Of a stretch of DNA of 64,000 nt, positions 36,446 through 46,826 are shown piece after piece. This DNA is from Citrifermentans bemidjiense Bem (lineage in GTDB: Bacteria; Desulfobacterota; Desulfuromonadia; Geobacterales; Geobacteraceae). The stretch covers positions 2,975,501 to 3,039,500 of the forward strand of contig NC_011146.1 of NCBI RefSeq assembly GCF_000020725.1. Reading direction: 5' to 3'. The translations under genes and the position numbers were made by a program. The first letter of the stretch is position 1. Each line of letters opens with the position of its first letter. The notes beneath the pieces were generated by a model. That model worked only from the letters and a program-made list of their open reading frames with translations, made no database searches and was not told the origin of the DNA.

Positions 36446-37294
36446 TTAAGCCTCAGCCGGTTCCGCCTCCACCTGCGGCGCCTTCTTCTTCCCGAAGAGA
36501 AGGGCCACCCAGACGCTGACCTCGTACATGAAGTACAGAGGCAGCATGATCACGAACATGGTGATGAGGTCGGCATGAAAGGCGGCGACGATGGCGCTCG
36601 CCAAAAGGGCGTACTTCCTGCGCGTGGCCAGCATCTTGTAGTTGATGATGCCGAAGCGCGCCAGAAGCAGCGCAAGGATAGGGAGTTCGAAGATCAGCCC
36701 GAACATCAGGATGAGGCGCAGGCAGAAATTTATGTAGGCCGAGATGTTGTACCAGCTCTGCAGCCCGGTCGCCTCGTAGGAAAGCGAGAAGTTGATGATG
36801 ACCGGCCAGATGATGACCAGAAAGAACATCGCCCCGACGCAGAAGGCAAGCGACGCCGTGGTGACGAAGGGGACCACCATCCGCCTTTCCTTGCGGGTCA
36901 AGCCGGGCGCCACGAAGAGCCAGAGCTGATGGAAGAGAACGGGAAGCACGATGACCATCCCGGCCAGCATCGAGATCTTGCACTGAACGAAGAAAGGCTC
37001 CAAAGGCGCGCTGTAGTTCAGCATGCGCGGCTTCTGCGCCACGTCGTGCTGCTCGCCCAGCTTGAACTGCTGGTACGCCTGCGGGTAGCGCTCCTTCACC
37101 TTTTCATAGACGCTGTTCTTTATGTCGGTGAGGTAAGTCTTTCCGGTCAGCGGCTGTTCGACGAACTTCAGGAGGTCGGTGGAGAAGTTCCAGGCGACCC
37201 CCATGCCGATCACGATGGCGACCACGCAGACGATGAGCCGCTTCCTAAGTTCGACCAGATGTTCCATGAAGGGCAGAACTTTTTCTTGAACCAT
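36446..37294 (-). CDS. tatC: Twin-arginine translocase subunit TatC
   Basis: A 282-residue six-span protein. MEHLVELRKRLIVC is the signal-binding N-terminus, and FALLLARFGIIN-like text with LRLILMFGLIFELPILALLL marks the TatC core. The P48/E-equivalent region is ALEPFFVQ-like (LEPFFVQCKISMLAG). Moves folded, often cofactor-bearing proteins across the inner membrane. tatA/tatB are not in this window. Confidence 0.95.
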   Translation of the reverse strand: MVQEKVLPFMEHLVELRKRLIVCVVAIVIGMGVAWNFSTDLLKFVEQPLTGKTYLTDIKNSVYEKVKERYPQAYQQFKLGEQHDVAQKPRMLNYSAPLEPFFVQCKISMLAGMVIVLPVLFHQLWLFVAPGLTRKERRMVVPFVTTASLAFCVGAMFFLVIIWPVIINFSLSYEATGLQSWYNISAYINFCLRLILMFGLIFELPILALLLARFGIINYKMLATRRKYALLASAIVAAFHADLITMFVIMLPLYFMYEVSVWVALLFGKKKAPQVEAEPAEA

Positions 37295-37339
37295 ATACCC
37301 TATATCTCCTAATTAAAGCCGCGCCGAGCCCAAACAAAT

Positions 37340-37348
37340 TTTATAGCA
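37340..37348 (-). promoter_or_regulatory. Candidate extended -10 promoter before tatC
   Basis: On the minus strand TGCTATAAA lies about 46 bp before the tatC ATG, matching TGnTATAAT in part. No clear -35 is present. Offered as a weak candidate for the tatC-ribF run. Confidence 0.3.
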
Positions 37349-37375
37349 CAGCGGCTAAAGCGAGCGCAACAGCTT

Positions 37376-39589
37376 TCAGCGCCGCCGGGGCTTGGGGCGC
37401 TTACCCTTGACCGGTATCCGGTCATAGCTGTTCCTGACATCCTGGATCGGCTCGATGGGGCGTTTTTCCAGGGTCCCCACCAGCGAGAACTCCACCTGCT
37501 TGCGCGCCTCGTTGACGGCGGACACCTTGACCCTGATCTTGTCCGCGATGCGGTACATGGCGCGGGTCCTCTCCCCCACGAGGGCGTGGCTCTTCTCCAG
37601 GTGCACGTAGTAGTCCATGGGGAGCGTGGCAACCGGGACCATCCCCTCCACGAAAAGGTCCACCAGCTCGACGAAGAGCCCAAAGGGGGCGACGCCGGTG
37701 ATGTAGCCGTCGTACTCCTCGCCGATCTTGTCCCGCATGAACTGCATCTTTTTGAGGTCCACCATCTCCCGCTCCGCCTCCATGGCGACCCGCTCCCTCT
37801 TGGAGGTATGCGCCGCGGTCTCGGGGAGCCTCGCCTCAAGCCGGTCCTTGTCCACCTGCTTCATCTTCTGCGACAGCACCCTCTTCAGGATGCGGTGCAC
37901 CACGAGGTCGGGGTAGCGGCGGATGGGCGAGGTGAAGTGGGTGTAACTTCCCGCCGCAAGGCCGTAGTGCCCGAGGTTCTCGGCGCTGTAGCGCGCCTGC
38001 TTCATGCAGCGTAAAAGCACCTCGTTGATCAGGCGCTCCTCCGGTTTTCCCTCCACCTCGGCCAGGAGCCTCTGCAGCTCCAGCGGGTTCACCTTTTCGT
38101 CCTGCAGCTTCAGGATATAGCCGAAGCCGAAGACGAACTCGGCGAGATCCTTCAACTTCAGCGGGTCCGGGTTCTCGTGCACCCGGTACAGGGACGGGAC
38201 CGGCGTGTTCTCCAGGAACCCAGCCACCGCTTCGTTTGCAGCGAGCATGAACTCCTCGATGATGCGGTGGGCGAGGTTTCTCTCGGCCCTTACGATGGCG
38301 GTCGTCTCCCCCTGCAGGTCGAGGATGATCTGGGGCTCGGGGAGGTCGAAGTCGATGCTCCCCCTGGTGCGGCGCACCGCGTTCAGGCGCAGCGAAAGAT
38401 CCTCCATGACCTTGAGATCTTCAACAAGATGGGCGTTCTGCTCGACCGCCTCCAGATCTCGGTCCACCAGTATCCGCTTCACCGTCGTGTAGGTAAGGCG
38501 CGCGGCGCTCTTGATGACGCTCGTGTAGAAGCGGGCGTCGACCCGCTCGCCGGCGGCGTCGAAGAGCATCTCCGCGGTCATGGTGAGGCGGTCCACCTGC
38601 GGATTCAGCGAGCAGATCCCGTTGGATAGCTCTTCCGGAAGCATGGGGATGCAGCGGTCGGGGAAATAGACCGAGGTCCCCCTCAGGTACGCCTCGGTGT
38701 CGAGCCTTGAGCCCTCGACGACGTAGTGGGAGACGTCCGCTATGGAGACCCAGAGCCGGATCTTGTCACCTTCCCGGGCGACCGAAACCGCGTCGTCGAA
38801 GTCGCGCGCCGTCTCGCCGTCGATGGTGACGGTGAGCCTTTCGCGCAGGTCGGTGCGGCCGGCCACGGCCTCTTCGGTCACCTGCTGGGGCTGCTTCTGC
38901 GCCTCCTCCAACACCTTCTCGTCGAAGACGTGGGGGAGCTCGTACTTCTTGATCACGGTAAGCGCCTCGACCTCGGGGTCGTTGGCCTCGCCCAGCACCT
39001 CCGTTATCCTTCCCTCCAGCGGACGCGCGCCCGCGGGGTAGGCGGTGATCTGCGCCAGCACGATCTGCCCGTCCCTGGCCTTGGCCGCGCCGCCGGCGGC
39101 ACCCGGGGTGACGAAGAGGTCCCGCCCCAGTTTCGGGTCGTCGGGGATCACCCTCCCCCCCTTGCCGATCGCCTCGAAGCGCCCGACGATCTCTGTGACG
39201 CCCCGCTGCACCAGGGCGGTCACCCTCCCCTCCCGCTTCCCGTCGCGGCGCGTCGAGACCACCTGGGCCTCCACTATGTCGCCGTTCATGTACTCGGTGA
39301 GATAGCGCGCGGGAACGAAAAGATCCTCCCCTCCCTCTTCAGGCATGACGAAGCCGTAGCCGTCGCGGTGGACCGAGAGCTTGCCGCGCACGCTGTCGCC
39401 GGAGCCGGCCAGCGCGTAGATGCGCCCCGGCATCTTGACGATCTCCCCGGACTCGACCAGGAAGTCCAGTTGCTGGTCCAACTGATCCCGGTCGCGTCGG
39501 GATATATTGAGAGCCTTCAGCATCTGCCGGTACGGGATCGGTTCCCCCTTGGCCAAAAGCCTCATGACCGCGTCCTTACCCTTGCGCAT
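37376..39589 (-). CDS. rnr: Ribonuclease R
   Basis: A 737-residue 3'-5' exoribonuclease of the RNB family. N-terminal helix-turn-helix and cold-shock OB domains (VRGKLSVHRDGYGFVMPEEG), then the RNB domain with the acidic active site in TIDGETARDFDDAVSVAREG and DVSHYVVEGSRLDTEAYLRG, ending in an S1 domain (GEEYDGYITGVAPFGLFVEL) and a basic tail KGKRPKPRRR. Length is within the family's range. Confidence 0.95.
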   Translation of the reverse strand: MRKGKDAVMRLLAKGEPIPYRQMLKALNISRRDRDQLDQQLDFLVESGEIVKMPGRIYALAGSGDSVRGKLSVHRDGYGFVMPEEGGEDLFVPARYLTEYMNGDIVEAQVVSTRRDGKREGRVTALVQRGVTEIVGRFEAIGKGGRVIPDDPKLGRDLFVTPGAAGGAAKARDGQIVLAQITAYPAGARPLEGRITEVLGEANDPEVEALTVIKKYELPHVFDEKVLEEAQKQPQQVTEEAVAGRTDLRERLTVTIDGETARDFDDAVSVAREGDKIRLWVSIADVSHYVVEGSRLDTEAYLRGTSVYFPDRCIPMLPEELSNGICSLNPQVDRLTMTAEMLFDAAGERVDARFYTSVIKSAARLTYTTVKRILVDRDLEAVEQNAHLVEDLKVMEDLSLRLNAVRRTRGSIDFDLPEPQIILDLQGETTAIVRAERNLAHRIIEEFMLAANEAVAGFLENTPVPSLYRVHENPDPLKLKDLAEFVFGFGYILKLQDEKVNPLELQRLLAEVEGKPEERLINEVLLRCMKQARYSAENLGHYGLAAGSYTHFTSPIRRYPDLVVHRILKRVLSQKMKQVDKDRLEARLPETAAHTSKRERVAMEAEREMVDLKKMQFMRDKIGEEYDGYITGVAPFGLFVELVDLFVEGMVPVATLPMDYYVHLEKSHALVGERTRAMYRIADKIRVKVSAVNEARKQVEFSLVGTLEKRPIEPIQDVRNSYDRIPVKGKRPKPRRR

Positions 39590-39815
39590 GAAAACCCCCT
39601 TCGGGAAAAAAGCATATGTAAAAAATCATAGTTGTGGATAATGCAGAAGCGTCCGATGAAAGTCAAGAAGCGGGAACGGGCACGGTCGGATAAGCATCTC
39701 CGATGAACCAGCCGGATCATCGCCGGCTTTCCCCTTACAATTGGCCATTGCCTTTTCGGCTTCGCTCCGGTAAGAATACGGGTCGAGCTTTTTTGCCGAA
39801 CCCAAGGGAGAAATA

Positions 39816-41945
39816 ATGTTTAACCGCACCGCCATTGCCGCAGCCGCCGTACTTTTCTGCACCGCCCTTCCCGCCTCAGCACTGACCTTCAAGCCCGCCG
39901 ACGAAGCACTGGCAAGCGCCGCCTCCCGCATGCAGGCCAAGGATTACCGTACTGCCAAAGAAGCTGCGTCGAAAGTAAACGACAAAGGCGTCCGCAGCTT
40001 CATGGTCGGCATGGCGGCGGCCCGGCTGGAGCAGTGGGAAGAGGCGGCAGCACAGCTTCCCGCCGCGGCGGAGGGGTACCCGATCCTCGCCGATTACGCG
40101 CTCTACTACCAGGGGCTCTCCTTGGCCAAGTTGGAGCGGCACGATCAGGCTCTGACTCCCTTGTACCGGCTCCTCAAACATTACCCGGAAAGCCGCCTGG
40201 TGCGCGCAGCGCTCATCCTGTACGCCGACACCCTCGCGGCGGCGGGCCATTACAACGAGGCTCAACAAAGTTACGCCACCTTCGTCGAGCGCTACCCGTC
40301 CGGCAGCGACTCCATCTCCGCGCTCTACGGCTCCGCCCTTTGCAAGGAGAAGCTTGGCGACCCGATTGCGGCGGCGAAAGTCCTGCGCGGCATCTATCTC
40401 AACTACCCCGCCTCCTCCTTTTCCGACAAGTCCGCCCGCGACCTGCAAAGGTTAACCGGCGCCGGGACCAAGGTCGATCCGTACACCAGCGCCGAACTCT
40501 TCAAGCGCTGCGGCACGCTGTACGGACTGGGACGCTATCTGCAGGCGGCAGAGGCCTACGCGGAGATACCGCTTTCCGGGGAGAGCGCCGATTTCGTCGC
40601 CAAGCTCAAGCTGAAGAAGGGACAGGCGCTCTATAAGGCAAGGCACTACCAGCAGGCGCAGGCGACCTTCTCCAACATCTCCGGCGCCCGCCACGAATCA
40701 GATCTCTGGCTGGCGCGGACCCTGGACAAGACCGGGGAGCAGGACCAAGCCTTCAAACTGTACATGCAGCTGGCGCAGGACCGGGACAGCGGGAATGCCG
40801 GCCAGGAGGCGCTCCTGGAGGCGGCATACCTGAAAAGGTTCCAGCGCAAGTGGAGCGAGGCGCTGCCGCTTTTCAAGCAATACCTGACAGCCGTCCAGCA
40901 GAAACCTTCCAACGTGCTCTGGGAGTCCGCCTGGGCCAGCTACCAGTCCCGCAATTACGAAGATGCCGCCGCGCAGTTCAAAAAGCTCACCGAGCGCGAA
41001 GACCTGCGGGACAAGTCGCTCTACTGGCTGGGCAAGACCCTCGCCGCCACCGGCGACGCCAAAGGTGCGCAGCAGGCGTTATCGACCCTGGCAGCGGAAT
41101 TCCCGCTCGGGTACTACGCCCTGATCAGCAACAACCACGCGGGGGAAGAGCTTCCGCTCCCCCCAAAGAGCATCACCGAGGCGCTCCCCATGCCTTCTGG
41201 TTTCGAGCGGGAAAAGGCGCTGATCTCGCTCGGATTTTACGATGAGGCGGTCAGGGAACTCTCGATCGGCAAGAAGAACAGGAGTGCTGCGGGGATCGCC
41301 CGGCTCTACCTGGAGATGGAGAACTTCAACGGCGCCTTCCACGCCATGTCCAATGAGAAGCCAAAGCGCGGCGACAAGGACAACGCCACCATCTGGGGGG
41401 TCGCCTACCCGCTCGCGTACAAAGAGGACGTGGCGCGCCACGCAGCCGCCAACGCCATACCGGAAAGCCTCGTCTACGCCGTCATGCGCCAGGAGAGCAA
41501 CTACTTCCCGGCGGCTCTCTCGCCCGTCGGCGCCGTAGGTCTCATGCAGATCATGCCCGCCACAGCCGAAGCGATGTCGAAAGGGGATTCGAAGCGCCTG
41601 ACCACCCCGGAGCTGAACATAAGGCTCGGGACCAGGCACCTTAAAGACCTGCTGGATAGCTACGACCGCAACTTAACCCTCGCTATCGCCGCCTACAACG
41701 CAGGGTCCGGCAACGTGAAACGGTGGCAGAAAGGGTACGGGCATCTGCCCCAGGACGAATTCGTGGAGAGCATCCCCTTCAAGGAGACGCGCGAGTACGT
41801 GAAGAAAGTGGTGACGGGCATGGAGATGTACCAGCGTTTGTACCGCCTTCCCCCTTACCAGCAGCCGAACCTGCAGAAGAAGGTGAACCCTGCAAGTGGG
41901 CATCCCGGCGAGCAGAAAGTAGCGCAGGCGATTTCGGGACATTAG
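39816..41945 (+). CDS. slt: Soluble lytic murein transglycosylase
   Basis: A 709-residue periplasmic enzyme. Signal peptide MFNRTAIAAAAVLFCTALPA; a long superhelical region of TPR-like repeats (residues ~30-520); C-terminal SLT domain with the catalytic Glu in VYAVMRQESNYFPAALSPV, then GLMQIMPATAEAMSKG and LAIAAYNAGSGNVKRW. Cleaves peptidoglycan to anhydromuropeptides. Divergent from rnr across a 226-bp gap in which no strong promoter could be chosen. Confidence 0.95.
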   Translation: MFNRTAIAAAAVLFCTALPASALTFKPADEALASAASRMQAKDYRTAKEAASKVNDKGVRSFMVGMAAARLEQWEEAAAQLPAAAEGYPILADYALYYQGLSLAKLERHDQALTPLYRLLKHYPESRLVRAALILYADTLAAAGHYNEAQQSYATFVERYPSGSDSISALYGSALCKEKLGDPIAAAKVLRGIYLNYPASSFSDKSARDLQRLTGAGTKVDPYTSAELFKRCGTLYGLGRYLQAAEAYAEIPLSGESADFVAKLKLKKGQALYKARHYQQAQATFSNISGARHESDLWLARTLDKTGEQDQAFKLYMQLAQDRDSGNAGQEALLEAAYLKRFQRKWSEALPLFKQYLTAVQQKPSNVLWESAWASYQSRNYEDAAAQFKKLTEREDLRDKSLYWLGKTLAATGDAKGAQQALSTLAAEFPLGYYALISNNHAGEELPLPPKSITEALPMPSGFEREKALISLGFYDEAVRELSIGKKNRSAAGIARLYLEMENFNGAFHAMSNEKPKRGDKDNATIWGVAYPLAYKEDVARHAAANAIPESLVYAVMRQESNYFPAALSPVGAVGLMQIMPATAEAMSKGDSKRLTTPELNIRLGTRHLKDLLDSYDRNLTLAIAAYNAGSGNVKRWQKGYGHLPQDEFVESIPFKETREYVKKVVTGMEMYQRLYRLPPYQQPNLQKKVNPASGHPGEQKVAQAISGH

Positions 41946-42033
41946 GAGAGGCCGCTTTCTGGTTCCCAAGCTGCAATTCGGGAGTCTCTGCTGCGCAGCC
42001 GCTACTTTCCACCCATCAGGAGCAGTCACACCC

Positions 42034-43311
42034 ATGCAGATAGTTTTTGGTATCGATTTTGGCACCACCAATTCCGCCCTCTCCATCTACCGCAATAACA
42101 AAGTCGAAGTCGTGAACGTGGACGAACTGAACGCAGGCAGCGCACTGATGCGCTCGGTACTGTACTTCACCGAGGATCAGGAGATCTTCGCCGGACAAGA
42201 GGCGATCAACACCTACATCAACGAAGGCGCGGCAGGCAGATTCATGCAGTCGATAAAGACCTTCCTTCCCAACAGCAGCTTTGAAAGCACCGAGGTCTTT
42301 GGCAGGAAGTACGGCATCGACGATCTGGTAGCGATCATCCTGAGGAAGATCAAGAAAAGGGGCGAAGAGTACGTCGGCTGCAGCGTCGACACGGTAGTGC
42401 TGGGGCGGCCCGTGCTCTTTTCCGAGGACCCGGCGAAAGACGCACTGGCCCAAAAGCGCCTGGAGCAGGCGGGCCGCAAGGCAGGCTTCAAGCAGATCTA
42501 CTTCCAGTGGGAGCCGGTGGCGGCCGCACTGGCTTACGAGGAATCGCTGGCCGCGGGCGAGGAAAAGCTCGTCTTCATCGGGGACTTCGGCGGAGGCACC
42601 TCCGACTTCACCGTCATCAAGGTGCGCGGCGGCGACTTTGCCCGCTCCGACCGCCGCAGCGACGTCCTTTCGCTGGGAGGCGTCTATACGGCCGGGGACA
42701 AGTTCGATTCTCAGATAATGTGGGAGCGGATAGCCAAGTACTTCGGCCGGGGTGTCAGATACAAAGGAATGGGAAAGGACGAACTGTTCGACATACCACT
42801 CAGCATCATCTACACCCTGTGCCAGTGGCACAGAATTCCGCTTTTGAGAGCAAGGAAAACCAGGGAACAGATCAGGCTGATCAAGCATGCAGCGACAGAC
42901 AAGCAAGCCATAGAGAACCTTGAGCACCTGATCGGCGACAACTACGGCTTCTTCCTGTTCCAGTCCATAGAGAAGGCAAAATGCGAGCTCTCAGATCAAG
43001 AGCTGAGTCACGTCCGCTTCAGCGAGCGCGATCTCTGCATAGAGGAACCGGTAACCAGGCAGGCTTTCGAGGAGATGAATGGCGAGAATCTCGCTAAAAT
43101 CGCGGGCTGCGTAGACGAGGTAGTGAGAGAATCCGGCGTCCCGCACAGCCAAATCGACACCGTCTTTCTTACCGGCGGCACGTCGCGCATTCCGATGATA
43201 CGCAGGCTGTTCGAGGAGCGTTTCGGCGCGGAGAAGTTGGAGAACAAGAATGCCTTTACCAGTGTCGCCCACGGATTGGGGACCAGCGTCCCGCTCTTCG
43301 TGGCATCGTGA
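42034..43311 (+). CDS. Hsp70/DnaK-family protein (YegD-like)
   Basis: A 425-residue actin-fold ATPase. Phosphate-1 GIDFGTTNSALSIY, phosphate-2 FIGDFGGGTSDFTVI, and adenosine motif VFLTGGTSRIPMIRRLF are all present. It is much shorter than DnaK and lacks the substrate-binding lid, matching the YegD group of unknown function. A decayed copy of its last ~40 codons lies at 51548-51671, on the far side of the kdp genes. Confidence 0.88.
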   Translation: MQIVFGIDFGTTNSALSIYRNNKVEVVNVDELNAGSALMRSVLYFTEDQEIFAGQEAINTYINEGAAGRFMQSIKTFLPNSSFESTEVFGRKYGIDDLVAIILRKIKKRGEEYVGCSVDTVVLGRPVLFSEDPAKDALAQKRLEQAGRKAGFKQIYFQWEPVAAALAYEESLAAGEEKLVFIGDFGGGTSDFTVIKVRGGDFARSDRRSDVLSLGGVYTAGDKFDSQIMWERIAKYFGRGVRYKGMGKDELFDIPLSIIYTLCQWHRIPLLRARKTREQIRLIKHAATDKQAIENLEHLIGDNYGFFLFQSIEKAKCELSDQELSHVRFSERDLCIEEPVTRQAFEEMNGENLAKIAGCVDEVVRESGVPHSQIDTVFLTGGTSRIPMIRRLFEERFGAEKLENKNAFTSVAHGLGTSVPLFVAS

Positions 43312-43412
43312 CCGGGATGCCGCACTAAGCGCTATCGGATGCTGCGCGGCAGTACGCACCCGCCAGGTTCGCTCATCAACAGACCTCTCCCCCGCCAACA
43401 ACTTCAAGCCAT

Positions 43413-44153
43413 TTACTCACTGCGAAGCCGATACCCCACCCCGACCTCTGTGGTGATGTAGAACGGCCGGGATGGATCCGGCTCGATCTTCTGGCGCAGG
43501 TTACGTATGTTGACCCGCAGGACGTTTTGCTGCTCTACGTAGGCAACTCCCCATATCTGTTTGAGGATCTGGCTGTGCGTTAGAACTCTGCCAGCATGAG
43601 TCACCAGCAGGCGCAGGAGCTCGTATTCGGTGGGTGTTACCTGAACCTCCTTCCCTGAAAGCAGCACCCGGCGCAGCGCCAGGTCAACCTCCAGCTCGTT
43701 GCAGCGGTACACCGGCTCGGGCGCTTGCTGCAAGCTCCTTCTGAGCGAAACACGGATGCGGGCCTGCAACTCTGCGACGCTGAAGGGCTTGATCAGGTAG
43801 TCGTCCGCACCGGCGTCGAGGGCGCCCACCTTATCGTCGTCGCTGTCCCGGACCGAAAGCACGATGATGGGAACCTGGGACCACTCCCGGATCCTCTTGA
43901 TCACCTCGACCCCGTCCATGTCGGGAAGACCCAGGTCCTGCAGGATGATGTCGGGCCTGACCGCAGCTGCGGCCGCGAGAGCGGCGTGTCCATTCTGCGC
44001 CTCGTACAGCCTGAATTCTCCGGTATTCAATGCCGCTCGCAGAAAGCGCAATACCGCTAACTCATCATCCACCATGAGCAGGCGCGGAAGGTTTTCCCCT
44101 CTTTGTTTTTCAGTACCCGCTCCAACGGATTCCGTCCTTATTGCACTAGCCAT
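43413..44153 (-). CDS. kdpE: Response regulator KdpE
   Basis: A 246-residue OmpR-family regulator. Receiver domain with phospho-acceptor Asp73 (IILQDLGLPDMDGVEV) and conserved Lys in ADDYLIKPFSVAEL; C-terminal winged helix with QVTPTEYELLRLLVTHAGRV and a recognition-helix region VNIRNLRQKIEPDPSRPFYI. It overlaps kdpD by 8 bp. Activates kdpABC under potassium limitation or osmotic stress. Confidence 0.95.
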   Translation of the reverse strand: MASAIRTESVGAGTEKQRGENLPRLLMVDDELAVLRFLRAALNTGEFRLYEAQNGHAALAAAAAVRPDIILQDLGLPDMDGVEVIKRIREWSQVPIIVLSVRDSDDDKVGALDAGADDYLIKPFSVAELQARIRVSLRRSLQQAPEPVYRCNELEVDLALRRVLLSGKEVQVTPTEYELLRLLVTHAGRVLTHSQILKQIWGVAYVEQQNVLRVNIRNLRQKIEPDPSRPFYITTEVGVGYRLRSE

Positions 44154-46824
44154 GTCCTTCTCCTTCCACGGGAAGCTGTACCGTTATCTTCAGGCCGCCC
44201 CCTTCACGATTCTCTGCATGAATCGTCCCGCCGTGCGCCTCCACAATGCCCTTACAAATGGAGAGCCCAAGTCCCGTGCCGCCGGCCCCCTCAGGCACCG
44301 GAACGCGGTAAAACTTGTCGAAGATCCGTTCCAGGTCCTGCGGTGGAACCCCGGGGCCTCGGTCGGCCACCTTAAGCGTCACCTTTCCGTCAAGCGCCCT
44401 CGACTCCAACTCTATCAACTCGTTGGAGGGAGCATATTTTAGGGCATTATCCAGAAGGTTAACCAGCACCTGCGTCATTAACACCATATCCATGCTCACC
44501 AAAGGGAGACCTGGATCGACCCGGACCGTCAGCTTTCTCTTGCTAAGCTGCGGCTCTAGAGAGGCCAAAGCGCAACCGATCAAATCCTGGAGGTCGGAGG
44601 GGACCCGCTTCGGCTTCATTGCGCCTGCCTCGAGCCTAGTCATGTCGAGGAGGTTCCCCACGAACCGGTTGAGCCGACCCGCCTCTTCCCAAGCCGCCTC
44701 CAAAAGGTCCCGCCGGCTCTCCTCTTCGAGATAGGTGGTACGGTCGCGCAAGGCGCCCAAGGCCCCTGAGATGGAGACCAAGGGGGTGCGCAGATCGTGC
44801 GAGATGGAATTGAGCAGCGCCCTTTCCAGGTTCTCACGTGCCCGAAGGATCTGGGCCTGCTCGGCCTGTTTGACCAGAAGGACCCTTTCTATGGCAAACG
44901 CAGTCTGTGTAGCGAAGGCATGCAAAAGACGTCTGGTCAGTGGAGAGGTGTACTCTGTTTCGCTCTTGAGCCGCACACCAAGTACGCCCAGCACATCCCC
45001 TGAGGTGAGCAGCGGCAGATACAAAAGCTCCGAGGAACCCAGCGTCTCTGTCCCGCGGCCGGCAGGGGAGCTGTTCCTGAAGGACCAGTCAGCCACCGCA
45101 TGCTCTTTGGTGTCCAGGGTCAGTCCCCCGCTCGCCGCCTGTAATTCAAGCCGCTCTCCTTCCGGCAGCAAAACCGCTACCATCCCACCGACGCTGTCCT
45201 CGATGTTCTTTAGAGTCGCAGCCAGTATGCCGCGCAGGTCAGAGGCCACGGTCAGGTCGCGACTCAGGTAGTAGAGAGTTGCCGTCTGCTCCTCGCGCTC
45301 CCTGATCGACTCGGCCCGTTCACGAGTTTGCGAGACCAGCGTGCTTATGACGAAACCGACAGTGAATAAAGCGATGAAGGTTATGAGGTACTCCGTGTCG
45401 GCGACGGCGAAGGTCAGACGTGGCGGCACGAAGAAGAAATCGAAGGCGAGGACGCTCAGAAGCGCTGTAAGTACAGCCGGACGGCGCCCTAGTTTGGTTG
45501 CAGCCAATACCAGCCCCAACAGGTAGATCATCATCAGGTTGGTGGGGGCCAGAAATCCCTGCAGGACCTTGCAGAGAAGGGTAACTGCCACAACCAGGGC
45601 GCTCCCCTTCAGATACCCTGTCCACTGCACCGGCTTTTTGGGATGGACCTGCGCCGCCTTTGGCGTCTCACCGGTAGCGGCAATGCTCACTACGTAGACA
45701 TCTACGGGACCGGAGAGCCTGATGATCTCGTCCACCAGGGGCTGGCGCAGGAACTCGCGCCAGCGCGGCTTCTTCGGCTTGCCCACGACGATCTTGGTGA
45801 CGTTGTTGTGTACCGCGAACTCCACCAACGCCTGAGCCACCGAGGCCGAGCTCAGGGTCGCCACCTCTGCGCCAAGGCTCTCCGCCAGGCGCAGGTCGCG
45901 CCAGACCCGTTCCCGGTTCTCGCGGGCGTGCTTGCTTAGCCCGGGAGTCTCGATGTACACGGTGTGCCAACGTGCCTTCACTTCATCGGCGAGCCGCCTG
46001 GTGGTCCGGATCAGCTTCTCGCTGTAGGGACTGCCGCTCACGCAGACCAGGAGCTTTTCCGCCGCCGGCCAGGGCCCCGCAATCGACCGTGCTTCCATGT
46101 AGGCGCGCATCTGGTCGTCCACCCTGGAGGCGGCGCGCCGCAGGGAGAGTTCCCGCAGAGCCATTAGGTTCCCCGGCTTGAAAAACTTCTCCGTCGCCAG
46201 CATCGCCTTTTCCGGGATGTACACCTTTCCCTCGCGCAGACGCTCCAGGAGGTCTTCCGGAGGGATGTCCACCACCCTGATCTCCAGGGCCAGGTCGAGC
46301 AGTTTGTCCGGGACCGTCTCGCGCACGACGACGCCGGTTATCTGGGCCACGATGTCGTTCAGGCTGTCGAAGTGCTGCACATTGACGGTGGTGTACACGT
46401 CGATGCCGGCGTAAATCAGCTCTTCGACGTCCTGCCACCGTTTCTCGTGGCGCGATCCAACTGCGTTGGTATGCGCCAGTTCGTCCACCAAGGCTATCTG
46501 CGGCTTGCGGGCCAGCACCGTATCGATGTCCATCTCGGACAGTTGCACCCCCTGGTACTCGATCCGCAGCTTCGGAATCACCTCGAGCCCTTCCAGCAGA
46601 AGATCCGTCTCGGCTCTGCCGTGGGATTCCACGTAAGCCGCCACCACGTCGCGCCCTTCGCGCTTTCTCATCTGCGCGGCCTCGAGCATGGCGTACGTCT
46701 TCCCCACGCCCGGCGCGTACCCCAGGAAGATCTTCAGCTTGCCGCGCCCGCTCTGAGCCTCTTCCTCGGCCTTGGCCACCTTGAGCAGCGTTTCCGGTGA
46801 TGGTCGTGCAGCGTCATCTCTCAT
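44146..46824 (-). CDS. kdpD: Potassium sensor histidine kinase KdpD
   Basis: An 892-residue sensor. N-terminal KdpD domain with Walker-like GYAPGVGKTYAML, then a universal-stress domain (LLVCVSGSPYSEKLIRTTRR), four membrane spans (SALVVAVTLLCKVLQGFLAP on), GAF-like region, HisKA with ISHDLRTPLVSISGALGALR, and HATPase with LVNLLDNALKYAPSNELIEL. Full length for the family. Phosphorylates KdpE. Confidence 0.96.
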   Translation of the reverse strand: MRDDAARPSPETLLKVAKAEEEAQSGRGKLKIFLGYAPGVGKTYAMLEAAQMRKREGRDVVAAYVESHGRAETDLLLEGLEVIPKLRIEYQGVQLSEMDIDTVLARKPQIALVDELAHTNAVGSRHEKRWQDVEELIYAGIDVYTTVNVQHFDSLNDIVAQITGVVVRETVPDKLLDLALEIRVVDIPPEDLLERLREGKVYIPEKAMLATEKFFKPGNLMALRELSLRRAASRVDDQMRAYMEARSIAGPWPAAEKLLVCVSGSPYSEKLIRTTRRLADEVKARWHTVYIETPGLSKHARENRERVWRDLRLAESLGAEVATLSSASVAQALVEFAVHNNVTKIVVGKPKKPRWREFLRQPLVDEIIRLSGPVDVYVVSIAATGETPKAAQVHPKKPVQWTGYLKGSALVVAVTLLCKVLQGFLAPTNLMMIYLLGLVLAATKLGRRPAVLTALLSVLAFDFFFVPPRLTFAVADTEYLITFIALFTVGFVISTLVSQTRERAESIREREEQTATLYYLSRDLTVASDLRGILAATLKNIEDSVGGMVAVLLPEGERLELQAASGGLTLDTKEHAVADWSFRNSSPAGRGTETLGSSELLYLPLLTSGDVLGVLGVRLKSETEYTSPLTRRLLHAFATQTAFAIERVLLVKQAEQAQILRARENLERALLNSISHDLRTPLVSISGALGALRDRTTYLEEESRRDLLEAAWEEAGRLNRFVGNLLDMTRLEAGAMKPKRVPSDLQDLIGCALASLEPQLSKRKLTVRVDPGLPLVSMDMVLMTQVLVNLLDNALKYAPSNELIELESRALDGKVTLKVADRGPGVPPQDLERIFDKFYRVPVPEGAGGTGLGLSICKGIVEAHGGTIHAENREGGGLKITVQLPVEGEGHG

Positions 46825-46826
46825 CG